This document shows positions 46,001 through 54,526 of a stretch of DNA of 64,000 bases, one piece after another. The notes below the pieces were generated by a model that was not told where the DNA came from, did not search any database, and saw only the letters and a program-made list of their open reading frames with translations. Both the position numbers and the translations under genes were made by a program. The DNA comes from Pedobacter glucosidilyticus (GTDB taxonomy: Bacteria; Bacteroidota; Bacteroidia; Sphingobacteriales; Sphingobacteriaceae), in contig NZ_DLHN01000029.1 of the NCBI RefSeq assembly GCF_002483235.1, positions 60,812 to 124,811 of the forward strand. Reading direction: 5' to 3'. The stretch's first letter is position 1. Each line of letters begins with the position of its first letter.

Positions 46001-46368
46001 ATTTGCGCATCTTTGGCAGAAGCGAAATAACCGTAACGCTCTCCCCAAACTTTCCAGCAATTTGCCATACGATGCGCTACTTGCTTAATGCTTTTTTCTG
46101 ACCCTAAAGAACCATCAGCTTGTGGCACACCCGCTTTTCTGAAATATTTTTGAGCTAAGATATCAGTTGCTACTTGAGACCAAGTATTTGGTACTTCAAC
46201 ATCATTCATTTCAAAAACTGCGTCACCAGAAGGGTTTCTGATTACCGATGACCTTTTATCATACGTAAAAAGATCATAGACATCTTTTCCCTCGACTGTA
46301 AAGTAACGATCAAATTTCAACCCTTTCCCGGTAGGCGTAGCCGCCTTGTTTGATGATGATTTTCCCAT
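43054..46368 (-). CDS. nrdJ: Adenosylcobalamin-dependent (class II) ribonucleotide reductase
   Basis: A 1104-aa enzyme that makes deoxyribonucleotides using vitamin B12 rather than oxygen. The N-terminal RNR domain is followed by the barrel with Cys-containing active-site segments ([28 protein letters not shown]) and the [17 protein letters not shown] loop. The C-terminal extension has the zinc-ribbon-like Cys cluster [21 protein letters not shown], used for redox renewal. Length fits the large bacterial NrdJ group. No class I genes lie nearby. It ends at a shared terminator; its upstream region holds two DnaA-box-like sites and no recognisable riboswitch. Confidence 0.96.
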   Translation of the reverse strand: MGKSSSNKAATPTGKGLKFDRYFTVEGKDVYDLFTYDKRSSVIRNPSGDAVFEMNDVEVPNTWSQVATDILAQKYFRKAGVPQADGSLGSEKSIKQVAHRMANCWKVWGERYGYFASAKDAQIFYDEIVYTIVGQLAAPNSPQWFNTGLHSSYGITGGPQGHYYVDPKTEKLEKSTSAYERPQPHACFILSVEDDLVNEGGIMDLWVREARIFKYGSGVGTNFSKIRGENEKLSGGGYSSGLMSFLKIGDRAAGAIKSGGTTRRAAKMVCLDLDHPEIEGFVNWKVEEEKKVAALIAAGYSSDYEGEAYRTVAGQNSNNSVRIPNEFFRALENGTGWNLTARSDGRVMKTIDAKKLWDDIAFAAWACADPGVQYDTTINEWHTCPAGGRINASNPCSEYMFLDNTACNLASINLRHFFDLKTLVFDVKGFEHACRIWTTVLEISVLMAQFPSKEVAQLSYDYRTLGLGYANLGSMLMVAGIPYDSDKARAMGGAITAIMTGTAYATSAEMARELGTFSRYKENKDSMLRVMRNHRYAAYNATDAYEGLEIAPPGIDQKVCPDYLLSAACNAWDKAVEMGEKYGYRNAQTTVIAPTGTIGLVMDCDTTGIEPDFALVKFKKLSGGGYFKIINQAVPAALRNLKYSEAEIEAIVNYAKGAASIKGAPHINPDSLKAKGFTDADLEKLDKAIISAFEISFAFNVWTLGEDCLQRLGFKAEQYNAPDFNVLRSLGFSRQQIAEANEYICGTMTIEGAPYLKEEHYPVFDCANKNGAKGVRYIHAHGHIKMMAAAQPFLSGAISKTINLPNEAQVDEIKDCYELSWALGLKANALYRDGCKLSQPLSTKSDAKEDKLDTVEEVLGKAAELKLSDLTPEQVLEAANAILQRSEDTSFMRQLSRVVQKKVMPAKRRGFTQKASIDGQTVFVRTGEYTDGTLGEIFVDMHKEGATFRSLMNCFAIAVSVGLQYGVPLEEYVEKFTFTRFEPAGMVSGHENIKSATSIIDYMFRMLGYEYLNRTDLVHVITEQKAITGNPQLEDTDVNTDATNVYTPAPVKETVASTAKKGLSLDISMGAQSDAPACSSCGHTTIRSGTCYKCLNCGTSMGCS

Positions 46369-46646
46369 AACTGATATTTTAATTTTTCTTATTCTGATTA
46401 TTTGCTAAAAAAACTACAGGAGTTTTTATCAAATTTAATTTCTACTTAGACATAAACAGATTTGAGTTTTCCACAGGTAGATTTATAAAATTTGCCTGTG
46501 AGTTGTTTTTATCATAAAAACACTGATAACAAGATATTTACAAGTGTGGAAAACTAAAAATTTTCTTTTTTACACGATATTTTCATAAAAAATGATATGT
46601 AAAAAACATAAGTGTATTTGGTACATGATTTATGTCATATTTAAAT
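46369..46646. other. nrdJ upstream region
   Basis: 278 bp, very AT-rich, no gene. It holds an inverted repeat (CACAGGTAGA at 46472-46481 against TTTGCCTGTG at 46491-46500). Two sites resemble DnaA boxes (TTATCCACA) with one mismatch: TTTTCCACA at 46467-46475 on plus and the same at 46545-46553 on minus. No NrdR-box pair (ACACWATATMTTGTGT) and no cobalamin-riboswitch core was recognised. Confidence 0.5.
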
Positions 46647-46716
46647 AAAAAAACCCAACTTTTGGGTTGGGTTTTCTATGTAAAAACGTTGAGTTATGAG
46701 TCAATAACATTCACTT
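46647..46716 (-). pseudogene. Old, diverged copy of the pyk 3' end plus its terminator
   Basis: The 70 bp align to 50720-50790 (real pyk end and terminator) with one gap and ~10 differences. The last 16 bases (TCAATAACATTCACTT) are identical; on the minus strand they encode the pyk end VNVID and are followed by TCA TAA. It lies 8 bp past the stop of the beta-helix gene. See the finding on pyk 3' ends. Confidence 0.75.
46651..46674 (-). terminator. Terminator behind the beta-helix T9SS gene
   Basis: The stem AAACCCAAC (46651-46659) pairs with GTTGGGTTT (46666-46674). On the minus strand TTTTATTT follows. It belongs to the old pyk-end copy. Confidence 0.85.
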
Positions 46717-46723
46717 ATAAAAG

Positions 46724-48715
46724 CTACTCTTTTTTTAGCACTTTACTAAAAAAATTCTCTCCCTTTCCTTGTAAACTTAGGTAATAAATTCCACTAGCGT
46801 ATTTGGCCAAAGAAACTCGCATTTCATTTTGTATAGGCGATACAGCTATGGTTTCTAATGTTTGCCCGCTTTTACTAATAAGTTTTAAAACCTGGTAATC
46901 TCCTTGATTAAAATTTAATATTACCTCGTTAGTAGTTGGGTTTGGATAAACTTTCACCTCAGTTGTTAACAACTCAAAATTTATAGACTTTATCCCCAAA
47001 AGGTTTATTTCGCCATTTAAATCTATCTGCTCTAATCGATAATAATTTATCCCCTTACTTGGTTTATCATCTTCATACACGTAATTATTTTGTTGAAAAT
47101 TTTTAGCATTAATTTTACCTAATTCCTTAAACGCTATCCCGTCATTAGAACGTGAAATTATATACGTTTTAGCGTCAATCTCAGATACTGTTTGCCAAGC
47201 CAATAAAACACTATTCAACTCTTTTTTGAGTGTAAAATTTACTAAGGTAACAGGTAATGTCCCTTGTGACTCATAAGCCCCAATATCAATTTGATTATCA
47301 ACCCGGTTATTTCCTAATAAATCTATATTACCAAATGCCACCAAATTATACAAGCTATTATTACCAGCATTAACTGCGCTACTGTTTGGTTCAACCTTAA
47401 AATCTTTAGTATTGATATTTAAAAATTGTGGATCAGTATTGATTAAATTAACAGGAGGTGTTGTAAAAGCCAGCTGATTGGTGCTGTTTAAAATACTATT
47501 ATTCAAAGTTGAGGATAAAGGAGCTGTATTCACATTGGTAATAGCATTTTGAATAGGATTATCTGTCCAAATAATACTATTATTTAGGGCGATACTTTTA
47601 GCAGAATTAACCTCAATTAATGTCCCGTTAGTGTTATATAAAGTTGAGTTAATAATGTTCAAATCTGATTCTTTATTGTAAACAGCAGCTCTATCATTAT
47701 CGTAAAACAAAGAATTAATGATGGTAGATTTAGCTCCTAACAATAACCCTACAGCACTTCCATTACCAGTAGATGCAAAGCCAGCAGTTGTACTATTATC
47801 TTTGAATATACATCGGTTAATAATTAATTCGCCCAATTTATACCCACAAATTGCTCCGCCAGTTGCGCCATTTGTACCTCCTTGAAAAAAATTATTTACT
47901 GAATTTCCTTCGAAATAGCTATTATAAATATTCGCCTTATATTCACCAGTATTTACCCCATCATAATAGAAAAAAAGTGCTCCGCCTTGGTAATTACACC
48001 TATTATTTATAAAACTACAATTTTGTATTTCTATTGATTCTGATCCGAGATTAAAGGCCAATACTGCAATTGCCCCTCCTCCTGCTGTTGAAAAATTATC
48101 TATAAATTTACAATTGTTTATGGTAGGTGTATTATTAAGGTTTAAATCATCAGCCGCAATAAATAAAGCGCCTCCCCAATATCTAGGATAAATATTATTA
48201 TAAACAAGTCCTGAATTTGCATTACCTCCTGTGATGGTAAATCCATCAACAACTAAAGAATTATTTAGACTCTGCCCAACTGGGGTAACTATAGACAACA
48301 CATGATAAGAATTATCTATAGCACTTGTATTATCACCCAAATTTCCACTCAGTATGGTTTCGTTATTACTAATATTTCTTTGAGAAAGGGCGGTTTCTGT
48401 ACCAGCAAATCCCCCATAAAGTTTGATATTTTTTTTAATCAAAAAAGTCTTATCTCTATCATTAGATGCTGGATTTGAAAAGTCAGAAGCATCTCTTATC
48501 GCTATAAGACTACTTGGTAGGTATGTACCAGAAGCAACCCAAATCTCATCATTTTCAATAGAGAGGTCTATCATCGCTTGCAAATCTGAAGAGGCGTTTA
48601 CCCAGCTGCTACCATCGGCAGTACCAGAAGCAACGGATTTTACATACCTAATGGTTTGTGCAGATATTTTGGTAAAAGATAGGCAAACGATAAATAGCGT
48701 AAATATTTTTTTCAT
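46724..48715 (-). CDS. Secreted parallel beta-helix protein with T9SS type A sorting domain
   Basis: A 663-aa secreted protein. The signal peptide is 1-19 (ending KISA). Residues ~20-480 are repeats of a right-handed beta-helix with the 'choice-of-anchor Q' style: TIRYVKSVASGTADGSSWVNAS, then AGTETALSQRNISNNETILSGN, SYFEGNSVNN and DINIGAYES-like DNQIDIGAYES. A linker domain follows (~485-575). The C-terminal T9SS tail (VYPNPTTNEVILNFN...GIYYLSLQGKG) sends it through the PorU/PorV pathway. It probably binds or acts on polysaccharide, but no catalytic residues are recognised. It is divergent from an AraC regulator that likely controls it, and is flanked downstream by a pyk 3'-end copy. Confidence 0.92.
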   Translation of the reverse strand: MKKIFTLFIVCLSFTKISAQTIRYVKSVASGTADGSSWVNASSDLQAMIDLSIENDEIWVASGTYLPSSLIAIRDASDFSNPASNDRDKTFLIKKNIKLYGGFAGTETALSQRNISNNETILSGNLGDNTSAIDNSYHVLSIVTPVGQSLNNSLVVDGFTITGGNANSGLVYNNIYPRYWGGALFIAADDLNLNNTPTINNCKFIDNFSTAGGGAIAVLAFNLGSESIEIQNCSFINNRCNYQGGALFFYYDGVNTGEYKANIYNSYFEGNSVNNFFQGGTNGATGGAICGYKLGELIINRCIFKDNSTTAGFASTGNGSAVGLLLGAKSTIINSLFYDNDRAAVYNKESDLNIINSTLYNTNGTLIEVNSAKSIALNNSIIWTDNPIQNAITNVNTAPLSSTLNNSILNSTNQLAFTTPPVNLINTDPQFLNINTKDFKVEPNSSAVNAGNNSLYNLVAFGNIDLLGNNRVDNQIDIGAYESQGTLPVTLVNFTLKKELNSVLLAWQTVSEIDAKTYIISRSNDGIAFKELGKINAKNFQQNNYVYEDDKPSKGINYYRLEQIDLNGEINLLGIKSINFELLTTEVKVYPNPTTNEVILNFNQGDYQVLKLISKSGQTLETIAVSPIQNEMRVSLAKYASGIYYLSLQGKGENFFSKVLKKE

Positions 48716-48765
48716 ATTTAGTTGAATTTGATTTACTCAAAATTATAGCGCACACAGTCGAAATG

Positions 48766-48805
48766 TTTACCCAAAACGCATTTTGATTTATCCAAAACGC
48801 ATTTT
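48766..48805. promoter_or_regulatory. Two direct repeats, candidate AraC-family operator
   Basis: TTTACCCAAAACGCATTTT (48766-48784) and TTTATCCAAAACGCATTTT (48787-48805) differ at one base and are spaced exactly 21 bp apart, two helical turns. They lie between the divergent beta-helix and AraC genes. A weaker copy (TTTACTCAAAATTATAG) is at 48732-48748. Confidence 0.7.
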
Positions 48806-48860
48806 TTTGAAATTTTCCTATATATTTAAAACAAAAACCTTCCGAAAAATTTAATTAAAT

Positions 48861-49838
48861 ATGGAAACGCCAATACTCGTAGAAGAATTAAAAGATTACC
48901 CTTTTGATGAGGTAACCAGATTAAATTGTGAGGATGATATGCTCAAATTTAAGGCTCCTGTTTTAGGCGAAAGTCATACTGCATTAATTCCATTAACTCC
49001 TGGTATTTTATTAGCTTATTATGCTGGAAAACCTGAAGAAACTTATCAAATGAGATACAGCCAATATTTTCAGGATAAAATTTTAATCAGTCTAATGCTT
49101 TCTGGAAACTCAACCCATCATCTACAGGGTAATTTAGAAGTAAACCTTAAAAAAAATCAATCTTTTATTTATGCCATTAAAGAAGATGGTAAACTATCTG
49201 TAGTAGAGTATAAAAAATCAAAGCGTTTTGAAGTAGCTTCGCTAATATTCGATCAAGAAGCCTTTCATCTATGCTTAGATAAATTCTTTGATAAAACTCA
49301 AAAGAAAGAAAAAGAAGCTTGTTTAAAAGCATTCTTTTCTGGTAAGCAACCTGGCGAATTGTTTGATATTACCAATGAAGTAAACCTTATTATCAAACAA
49401 ATTTTAAGTTGTAGGCTTATTAAAAATTTTAGAAGAGTTTATTTGGAGTGTAAAGCCTATGAATTAATGGCTTACTATTTCCAGTCTATCTCCTTTGTAA
49501 ATAATTCTGAAATATACTTCTCTGCAGATGATATAAAGAAGCTTCAAGGAATTAAAAGCGATTTAAGCACTTATGATTTGGAAGATATTTCTGTAGAAAA
49601 CTTATGCAAAAAGTATGGGATAAATAGATTTAAACTTACATCAGGTTTTCAAAGTCTATTTAACGTATCTATCATAAAATTTTATCGCAAACAAGTTTTA
49701 CAAAGAGCATTTAATGATATCAAAGAAAATAGAATAAGTATAACTGAAGCCGCTTTGAAATATGGGTATAACACCCCACAATCCTTTTCAAGAGCCTTTT
49801 TCAAAGAATTTCAAATCAGACCAAGTGCAATTTCTTAG
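48861..49838 (+). CDS. AraC-family transcriptional regulator
   Basis: A 325-aa protein. Residues ~1-215 form an unrecognised cupin-like sensing domain (KAPVLGESHTALIPLTPGILLAYYAGK...). Residues ~225-325 are the AraC DNA-binding domain with two HTH motifs: DISVENLCKKYGINRFKLTSGFQSLF and ISITEAALKYGYNTPQSFSRAF. The last is the family signature (GYxxxQSFSRAFKxxFxxxPS). It is divergent from the beta-helix gene, with paired repeats in the 145-bp spacer, so that gene is the likely target. A hairpin terminator follows. Confidence 0.93.
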   Translation: METPILVEELKDYPFDEVTRLNCEDDMLKFKAPVLGESHTALIPLTPGILLAYYAGKPEETYQMRYSQYFQDKILISLMLSGNSTHHLQGNLEVNLKKNQSFIYAIKEDGKLSVVEYKKSKRFEVASLIFDQEAFHLCLDKFFDKTQKKEKEACLKAFFSGKQPGELFDITNEVNLIIKQILSCRLIKNFRRVYLECKAYELMAYYFQSISFVNNSEIYFSADDIKKLQGIKSDLSTYDLEDISVENLCKKYGINRFKLTSGFQSLFNVSIIKFYRKQVLQRAFNDIKENRISITEAALKYGYNTPQSFSRAFFKEFQIRPSAIS

Positions 49839-49910
49839 TCTAAACTTAAGTCAGAAGAAAAAAAAGATTTTAGCTTAAATTTTGATAAAACTATCACAAC
49901 GTACTAACAT

Positions 49911-49958
49911 AAAAAAAGAGGCTATCTCAAATATTAATTTTTGAAATAGCCTCTTTCT
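49911..49958. terminator. Terminator between araC and the small lipoprotein module
   Basis: A long imperfect stem pairs AGAGGCTATctCAAA with TTTgaaATAGCCTCT (49917-49954), with A- and T-runs on both sides. It is bidirectional. Confidence 0.8.
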
Positions 49959-49973
49959 ATTTTATCGGTTATT

Positions 49974-50046
49974 AATCAATAACATTCACTTTAATCATAT
50001 TCGTTTTTCCTTTTTTCTCAATCGGGATAGACGCTGTGTTGATGAT
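49974..50046 (-). pseudogene. 73-bp perfect copy of the pyk 3' end
   Basis: It is identical over 73 bp to 50773-50845, inside the real pyk gene, and encodes the last residues of pyk (ASIPIEKKGKTN, then MIKVNVID) ending at TAA instead of TGA. It is 19 bp past the stop of the lipoprotein gene. Homology stops sharply at both sides. Confidence 0.95.
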
Positions 50047-50064
50047 AAAGTAGTATAACTTATT

Positions 50065-50463
50065 TCAAAGCGCCTCAGAATCTTCTATAATTACGCAGTT
50101 AGCATCAACTAGATCTATATCTAGTGAATATTCAGGCAAAGGACCACAAATTGTTGGTAAAATTTGGTCGTCAGGTGTTTTTATTACATCGTTAACCTTC
50201 AAATAGATTATTTTGCCTACAGTATAATCACTTGGTAAACTCCTGACTGCATAAGACTTTTGATATTTTATACCTTCGTCCCCAATCCATTTAGAATTTG
50301 GTAAACTGGGACTCCCTTTCATAACTTGGATAACCCCACCGCAACCAGTAGATTTATTAAGTACCTTTGCTCGGTAGCAATTGTCTTTAAGGTTATCAGA
50401 CTTCTCACAACTAGACAATGTTATTGTGTAAAACACAGCGAAATAAGCAATTAGATTTTTCAT
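50065..50463 (-). CDS. Small Cys-containing lipoprotein
   Basis: A 132-aa exported protein. Its lipobox is ITLSSC (Cys19). The mature part has a CYRAKVLNKSTGCGGVIQVMKGS block and further Cys at ICGPL and DANCVI, likely disulfide-bonded. A relative is at 56398-56793 (same layout: Cys after a short linker, then a 'V(V/L)xxxxCxxxIQ(V/I)' strand). No family recognised. It is bracketed by two copies of the pyk 3' end, so it is a recent arrival. Its leader (ACTTTATGAAAAA) resembles that of the lipoprotein gene at 57814. Confidence 0.7.
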   Translation of the reverse strand: MKNLIAYFAVFYTITLSSCEKSDNLKDNCYRAKVLNKSTGCGGVIQVMKGSPSLPNSKWIGDEGIKYQKSYAVRSLPSDYTVGKIIYLKVNDVIKTPDDQILPTICGPLPEYSLDIDLVDANCVIIEDSEAL

Positions 50464-50719
50464 AAAGTATAGACTTTTTAAGTTTTGGAAAATAATAGTT
50501 CATCACCTTTATCTTAATAAAACGATAGATTTTTATTAAAAAGAATCTAGTTTAACAATAGTAGCAGCAGTATGATGTTTTTCTTTTTAAAGCCAATAAT
50601 TTAAAATATTTTTTTTTCATTAACAAATAACTTTAAAAATAATTACACTTTCTAAAATCAGATACACTTTTAGAAGCTTATTTTAGCCTCTTTATGAAAA
50701 GAATCCTAATATTTTAAAC
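50464..50719. other. AT-rich spacer upstream of the small lipoprotein
   Basis: A 256-bp spacer with no gene seen. It should hold the promoter of the lipoprotein gene (minus). Confidence 0.5.
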
Positions 50720-50752
50720 AAAAAAACCCAACTTTTCGGCTGGGTTTTTCTT
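50720..50752 (-). terminator. pyk terminator
   Basis: The stem AACCCAAC...GCTGGGTT (one G-T pair) with loop TTTTCG is followed on the minus strand by TTTTTTTG. It is the same hairpin type as at 46651-46674. Confidence 0.85.
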
Positions 50753-50770
50753 TATATAAACGCTAATTTA

Positions 50771-52201
50771 TCAATCAATAACATTCACTTTAATCATATT
50801 CGTTTTTCCTTTTTTCTCAATCGGGATAGACGCTGTGTTGATGATGATATCGCCAGACTCAATTAACTTCTCTGCTTTTAAGATTTTGTTAACCTCGCTA
50901 ATGGTGGTATCGGTACTATCAAACTTATCATAGTAAAAACCTCTTACTCCCCAAAGTAAACTTAGGGTGTTTAACAAATTACGGTTTGATGTAAAAATAT
51001 AAGTACCTGCTTTTGGTCTATGACTACAGATTTGGAAAGCAGTATATCCAGAAGATGTCATCGCAACAATACCTTCTGCATTGGTTTTATCTGCTAAAAA
51101 TACGGCAGAGCTACACACTGCATCAGCCATATAAGTTGGACAGCTCTCGTCTAATTCTTTGTTTTTGTAATACGGATAAGAAGTATTTTCAACATGGTTG
51201 ATGATTTTGCTCATCGTCTCGATAACAATCAATGGAAACTCACCTACAGAGGTTTCACCACTTAACATCACTGCGTCTGCACCGTCTAAAACAGAGTTTG
51301 CAACGTCATTCACTTCAGCTCTGGTAGGACGCGGAGTAGTAATCATACTCTCTAACATCTGCGTAGCAACAATTACAGGTTTTGATGCTTTATTACATTT
51401 CTGAGCAATCATTTTCTGCAAAACAGGAACCTCTTCCATTGGCATTTCAACACCTAAATCTCCACGGGCAACCATTACACCATCTGTAACTTCAATAATA
51501 GCGTCTATATTATCAATGGCTTCTGGTTTCTCAATTTTGGCAATTACCCTAGAAGTTTTACCACTTCTGCTAATGATACGCTTTAAATCTATAATATCTT
51601 CTGCTTTTCTTACGAAAGATAAACCAATCCACTCCACATCATTTGCCAATGCAAAATCAAGATTTACCAAATCTTCTTCAGTTAAAGAAGGGATAGAAAC
51701 TTTCGTATTTGGAAGGTTTACACCTTTTCTACTGGTTAAAATACCACCATGTAAAACCTCACAAATAACGGTATCTTTTCTGTTGGTTTCAACCACACGC
51801 ATTTGCAATTTACCATCATCCAATAAGATAATTTCTCCTGCTTTTACATCCTGAGGGAAGGTTTCATAAGTGATATAAATTTGGTTATCATCACCTATAC
51901 ACTCATTGGTTGTAATTTTAATTTGTGTACCATTAATCAGGTTAATACCACCATCTTTTACTAAACCAATTCTAATCTTTGGACCTTGTAAATCTGCCAA
52001 AATACCAACATTGGTTTTATATTTTTGATTGATTTCTCTGATAATATCAATCACTTTTTGATGATCTTCTGCTTTGCCATGAGAGAAATTTAATCTACAA
52101 ACATCAACTCCGGCTTTAATTAAGGATAATAAAACGTCTTTATTTGAAGTAGCCGGACCTAAAGTAGCTACGATTTTGGTTCTTTTTTGAACAATTTTCA
52201 T
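50771..52201 (-). CDS. pyk: Pyruvate kinase
   Basis: A 476-aa glycolytic enzyme that converts phosphoenolpyruvate and ADP to pyruvate and ATP. Motifs are KIVATLGPATSN, RLNFSHG (substrate loop), GILADLQGPKIRIG, the metal/catalytic region VIAKIEKPEAIDNIDAIIEV with VARGDLGVEMP, and ATQMLESM. A short C-terminal allosteric domain (~340-476) is present. Length fits type II bacterial enzymes. The 3' end is the site where two further copies of its last bases occur downstream (49974, 46700). Confidence 0.98.
   Translation of the reverse strand: MKIVQKRTKIVATLGPATSNKDVLLSLIKAGVDVCRLNFSHGKAEDHQKVIDIIREINQKYKTNVGILADLQGPKIRIGLVKDGGINLINGTQIKITTNECIGDDNQIYITYETFPQDVKAGEIILLDDGKLQMRVVETNRKDTVICEVLHGGILTSRKGVNLPNTKVSIPSLTEEDLVNLDFALANDVEWIGLSFVRKAEDIIDLKRIISRSGKTSRVIAKIEKPEAIDNIDAIIEVTDGVMVARGDLGVEMPMEEVPVLQKMIAQKCNKASKPVIVATQMLESMITTPRPTRAEVNDVANSVLDGADAVMLSGETSVGEFPLIVIETMSKIINHVENTSYPYYKNKELDESCPTYMADAVCSSAVFLADKTNAEGIVAMTSSGYTAFQICSHRPKAGTYIFTSNRNLLNTLSLLWGVRGFYYDKFDSTDTTISEVNKILKAEKLIESGDIIINTASIPIEKKGKTNMIKVNVID
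50773..50845. repeat. 73-bp direct repeat, copy inside pyk
   Basis: It matches 49974-50046 perfectly. It begins at the pyk stop codon and runs 73 bp into the gene. Confidence 0.95.
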
Positions 52202-52389
52202 TTGCTTTTTTTATTTTTTTAATGGTTATGAAGCATTCATGATATAAAATTATATCCTTCTGGAATAATTAGCAAAATCATGATGATCTCATATATTTTT
52301 CTGATTTTTTGGTTTAACTATTTTTTGAATCTACATAAAGATTCTAATTCAAAAGTAGTGTATTTTTTACACCAACTCAAATTCATCTG

Positions 52390-52806
52390 CTAAAAAATAA
52401 GATTTTCCTTAGATTTTAGCTTCCTAGGATTCACTTCTACAGCTACCTGAATGTCTTCTATCCGCTTCAATCCTTCCAGAAAAAAACTCAAATCTTCATC
52501 ATCAATAAACTCTTTAATCAGCACAAAATAATCGGTTTCTTTAAGTTCTGGTACCAAATATCCCCCTAAACCTTTATTAGCAATAAGGTAATATGCTGGT
52601 GCAAACTCATCCACATGATACAAGTAACGAGAATAATACTTCGTGTCCAAACCAGTGTAGGTAATCTCTAAATCTTCTATTTTTTCGAACTCAAATTGTA
52701 AGTTTTTATTGATCTGATAGCACAGTCTATAGTCCTTAAGCGGAGACGTTATAGAGATTAAGATGAAATCAAAATCAAGTTCTAGCTTTAAAAATTTCTT
52801 ATTCAA
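52390..52806 (-). CDS. IPExxxVDY-family protein
   Basis: A 138-aa soluble protein with the motif that names the family in the form VPELKETDYFVLIKEF. Other features are an N-terminal LELDFDFILISITSPLKDYRLCYQIN and a basic C-terminus (NPRKLKSKENLIF). The family is confined to Bacteroidota; its function is unknown. It usually neighbours pyk or fab genes, which fits here, since it lies between pyk (same strand) and acpP (divergent). Confidence 0.88.
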   Translation of the reverse strand: MNKKFLKLELDFDFILISITSPLKDYRLCYQINKNLQFEFEKIEDLEITYTGLDTKYYSRYLYHVDEFAPAYYLIANKGLGGYLVPELKETDYFVLIKEFIDDEDLSFFLEGLKRIEDIQVAVEVNPRKLKSKENLIF

Positions 52807-52951
52807 TATAATTAAGTTTAATTTAGCACTGGAAACCTTAAATAAACCGGCTTGCTTTTTGTCAAAATTAGAGGAAAAACAAAAAGGTTTGATATTTAAT
52901 AGAATTTATTTTTCTTTGCACAGAATTAATTAACCATTAAAATAGAGTATT

Positions 52952-53188
52952 ATGTCTGATATCGCTTCAAGAGTAAAAGCAATCATCGTTGAAAAATTAG
53001 GTGTTGACGAGAATGAGGTAACACCAGAGGCATCTTTCACCAACGATCTTGGTGCTGACTCGTTAGACACCGTTGAACTAATCATGGAATTTGAAAAAGA
53101 GTTTAACGTGGCTATCCCAGACGATCAGGCTGAAACCATCAGTACTGTTGGCCAGGCTATCGCTTACTTGGAAAAAAATGTAAAGTAA
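52952..53188 (+). CDS. acpP: Acyl carrier protein
   Basis: A 78-aa acidic four-helix protein. Ser37 in [12 protein letters not shown] carries the phosphopantetheine arm, and the growing fatty acid is attached to it. It is followed after 20 bp by fabF and then rnc, the order found across Bacteroidota. A weaker -7-like TTTCTTTG lies ~30 bp upstream of the ATG. Confidence 0.98.
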   Translation: MSDIASRVKAIIVEKLGVDENEVTPEASFTNDLGADSLDTVELIMEFEKEFNVAIPDDQAETISTVGQAIAYLEKNVK

Positions 53189-53208
53189 TTTAACTCTTAA
53201 CCTAATAG

Positions 53209-54462
53209 ATGGAGCTAAAGAGAGTTGTTGTAACAGGACTAGGTGCGCTTACCCCGATTGGTAATACCGTTGAAGAATATTGGAACGGTTTAATCAACGG
53301 AGTAAGCGGTGCCGCTCCTATTACTCGTTTTGACACAGAGAAGTTCAAGACAAAATTTGCTTGTGAGCTGAAGAATTTTGTCGCTGAAAATTATCTCGAC
53401 AAGAAAGAAGCCCGTAAATTAGATCCGTTTGTACAGTATGCACTAGTTTCTACTGAGGAAGCTGTAAAAGACGCTGGATTAGATTTTGAAAAACTTAATA
53501 CCAACAGAATCGGAGTGATCTGGGGAGCTGGTATTGGTGGTTTAAAAACTTTTTTGGATGAAATTACTGATTTTGCAAAAGGCGACGGAACACCAAGATT
53601 AAATCCCTTTTTTATTCCTAAAATGATTATTGATATTGCCGCAGGGCATATCTCTATCAAATATGGTTTAAGAGGTCCTAACTTCGCATGTGTTTCTGCA
53701 TGTGCTTCTTCTACCAACGCTTTAATAGATGCTTTTAACTACATCAGGTTAAATAAAGCAGATATTATTGTTTCTGGTGGTTCAGAGGCTATCATTAATG
53801 AAGCTGGTATAGGCGGATTTAATGCGATGCATGCACTTTCTACCAGGAATGACGATCCTCAAACTGCTTCTCGTCCGTTTGACTTAGACAGAGAAGGTTT
53901 TGTTGCCGGTGAAGGTTCTGGAACCATCATTTTAGAAAGTTTAGAGCATGCAAAAGCAAGAGGTGCCAAAATTTACGCCGAAATAGTTGGTGGCGGCATG
54001 AGTGCCGATGCAAACCACATTACTGCACCACACCCAGAAGGGCTTGGCGCTAAATTGGTAATGCAAGGTGCACTAGACGATGCTGGCTTAACCACTGCAG
54101 ATATTGATTATATTAATGTTCACGGAACATCAACCCCACTAGGTGATATTAGCGAAACAAAAGCTATTGGAAGTCTTTTTGGTGAAGATGCTTATAAACT
54201 GAATATTAGTTCAACAAAATCAATGACAGGTCACCTATTAGGTGCTGCCGGAGCAGTGGAGTCTATAGCTTCTATTTTAGCCATTAAGCATGGCATAGTG
54301 CCTCCAACAATCAATCATTTTACAGATGATCCTGCTTTTGATCCTAAGTTGAATTTTACTTTTAATAAAGCTCAGAAAAGAGAAGTAAGGGCAGCATTAA
54401 GTAATACTTTTGGCTTTGGTGGACATAACGCATCGGTAATCTTTAAAAAGTACGAGGATTAG
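53209..54462 (+). CDS. fabF: 3-oxoacyl-ACP synthase II (FabF)
   Basis: A 417-aa condensing enzyme that extends acyl-ACP with malonyl-ACP. The active-site Cys165 is in ACVSACASSTNALIDAF. The two His are in INVHGTSTPLGD and TKSMTGHLLGAAG, and the C-terminal glycine-rich NTFGFGGHNASVIF is present. It works with the acyl carrier protein encoded just upstream. The next gene is rnc after 64 bp. Confidence 0.98.
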   Translation: MELKRVVVTGLGALTPIGNTVEEYWNGLINGVSGAAPITRFDTEKFKTKFACELKNFVAENYLDKKEARKLDPFVQYALVSTEEAVKDAGLDFEKLNTNRIGVIWGAGIGGLKTFLDEITDFAKGDGTPRLNPFFIPKMIIDIAAGHISIKYGLRGPNFACVSACASSTNALIDAFNYIRLNKADIIVSGGSEAIINEAGIGGFNAMHALSTRNDDPQTASRPFDLDREGFVAGEGSGTIILESLEHAKARGAKIYAEIVGGGMSADANHITAPHPEGLGAKLVMQGALDDAGLTTADIDYINVHGTSTPLGDISETKAIGSLFGEDAYKLNISSTKSMTGHLLGAAGAVESIASILAIKHGIVPPTINHFTDDPAFDPKLNFTFNKAQKREVRAALSNTFGFGGHNASVIFKKYED

Positions 54463-54526
54463 TTATTTAAAACTGTTGCGTTTCTGTAAATCTATACATT
54501 CATGAATACGTACAGCGCTTAAATAA

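Noticed and set aside
46369..46646. Cobalamin riboswitch or NrdR boxes upstream of nrdJ
   Set aside because: No conserved B12-box core and no pair of ACACWATATMTTGTGT-like boxes could be found. A covariance-model search would decide.
46369..46646. Replication origin
   Set aside because: Only two imperfect DnaA-box-like sites are present, with no cluster, and no dnaA/dnaN or other origin-linked genes lie nearby.
49974..50046. att sites of an integrative element with its own integrase
   Set aside because: The 73-bp direct repeat has the right form, but the segment between holds one lipoprotein and no integrase or excisionase. I report it as a duplicated gene end instead.
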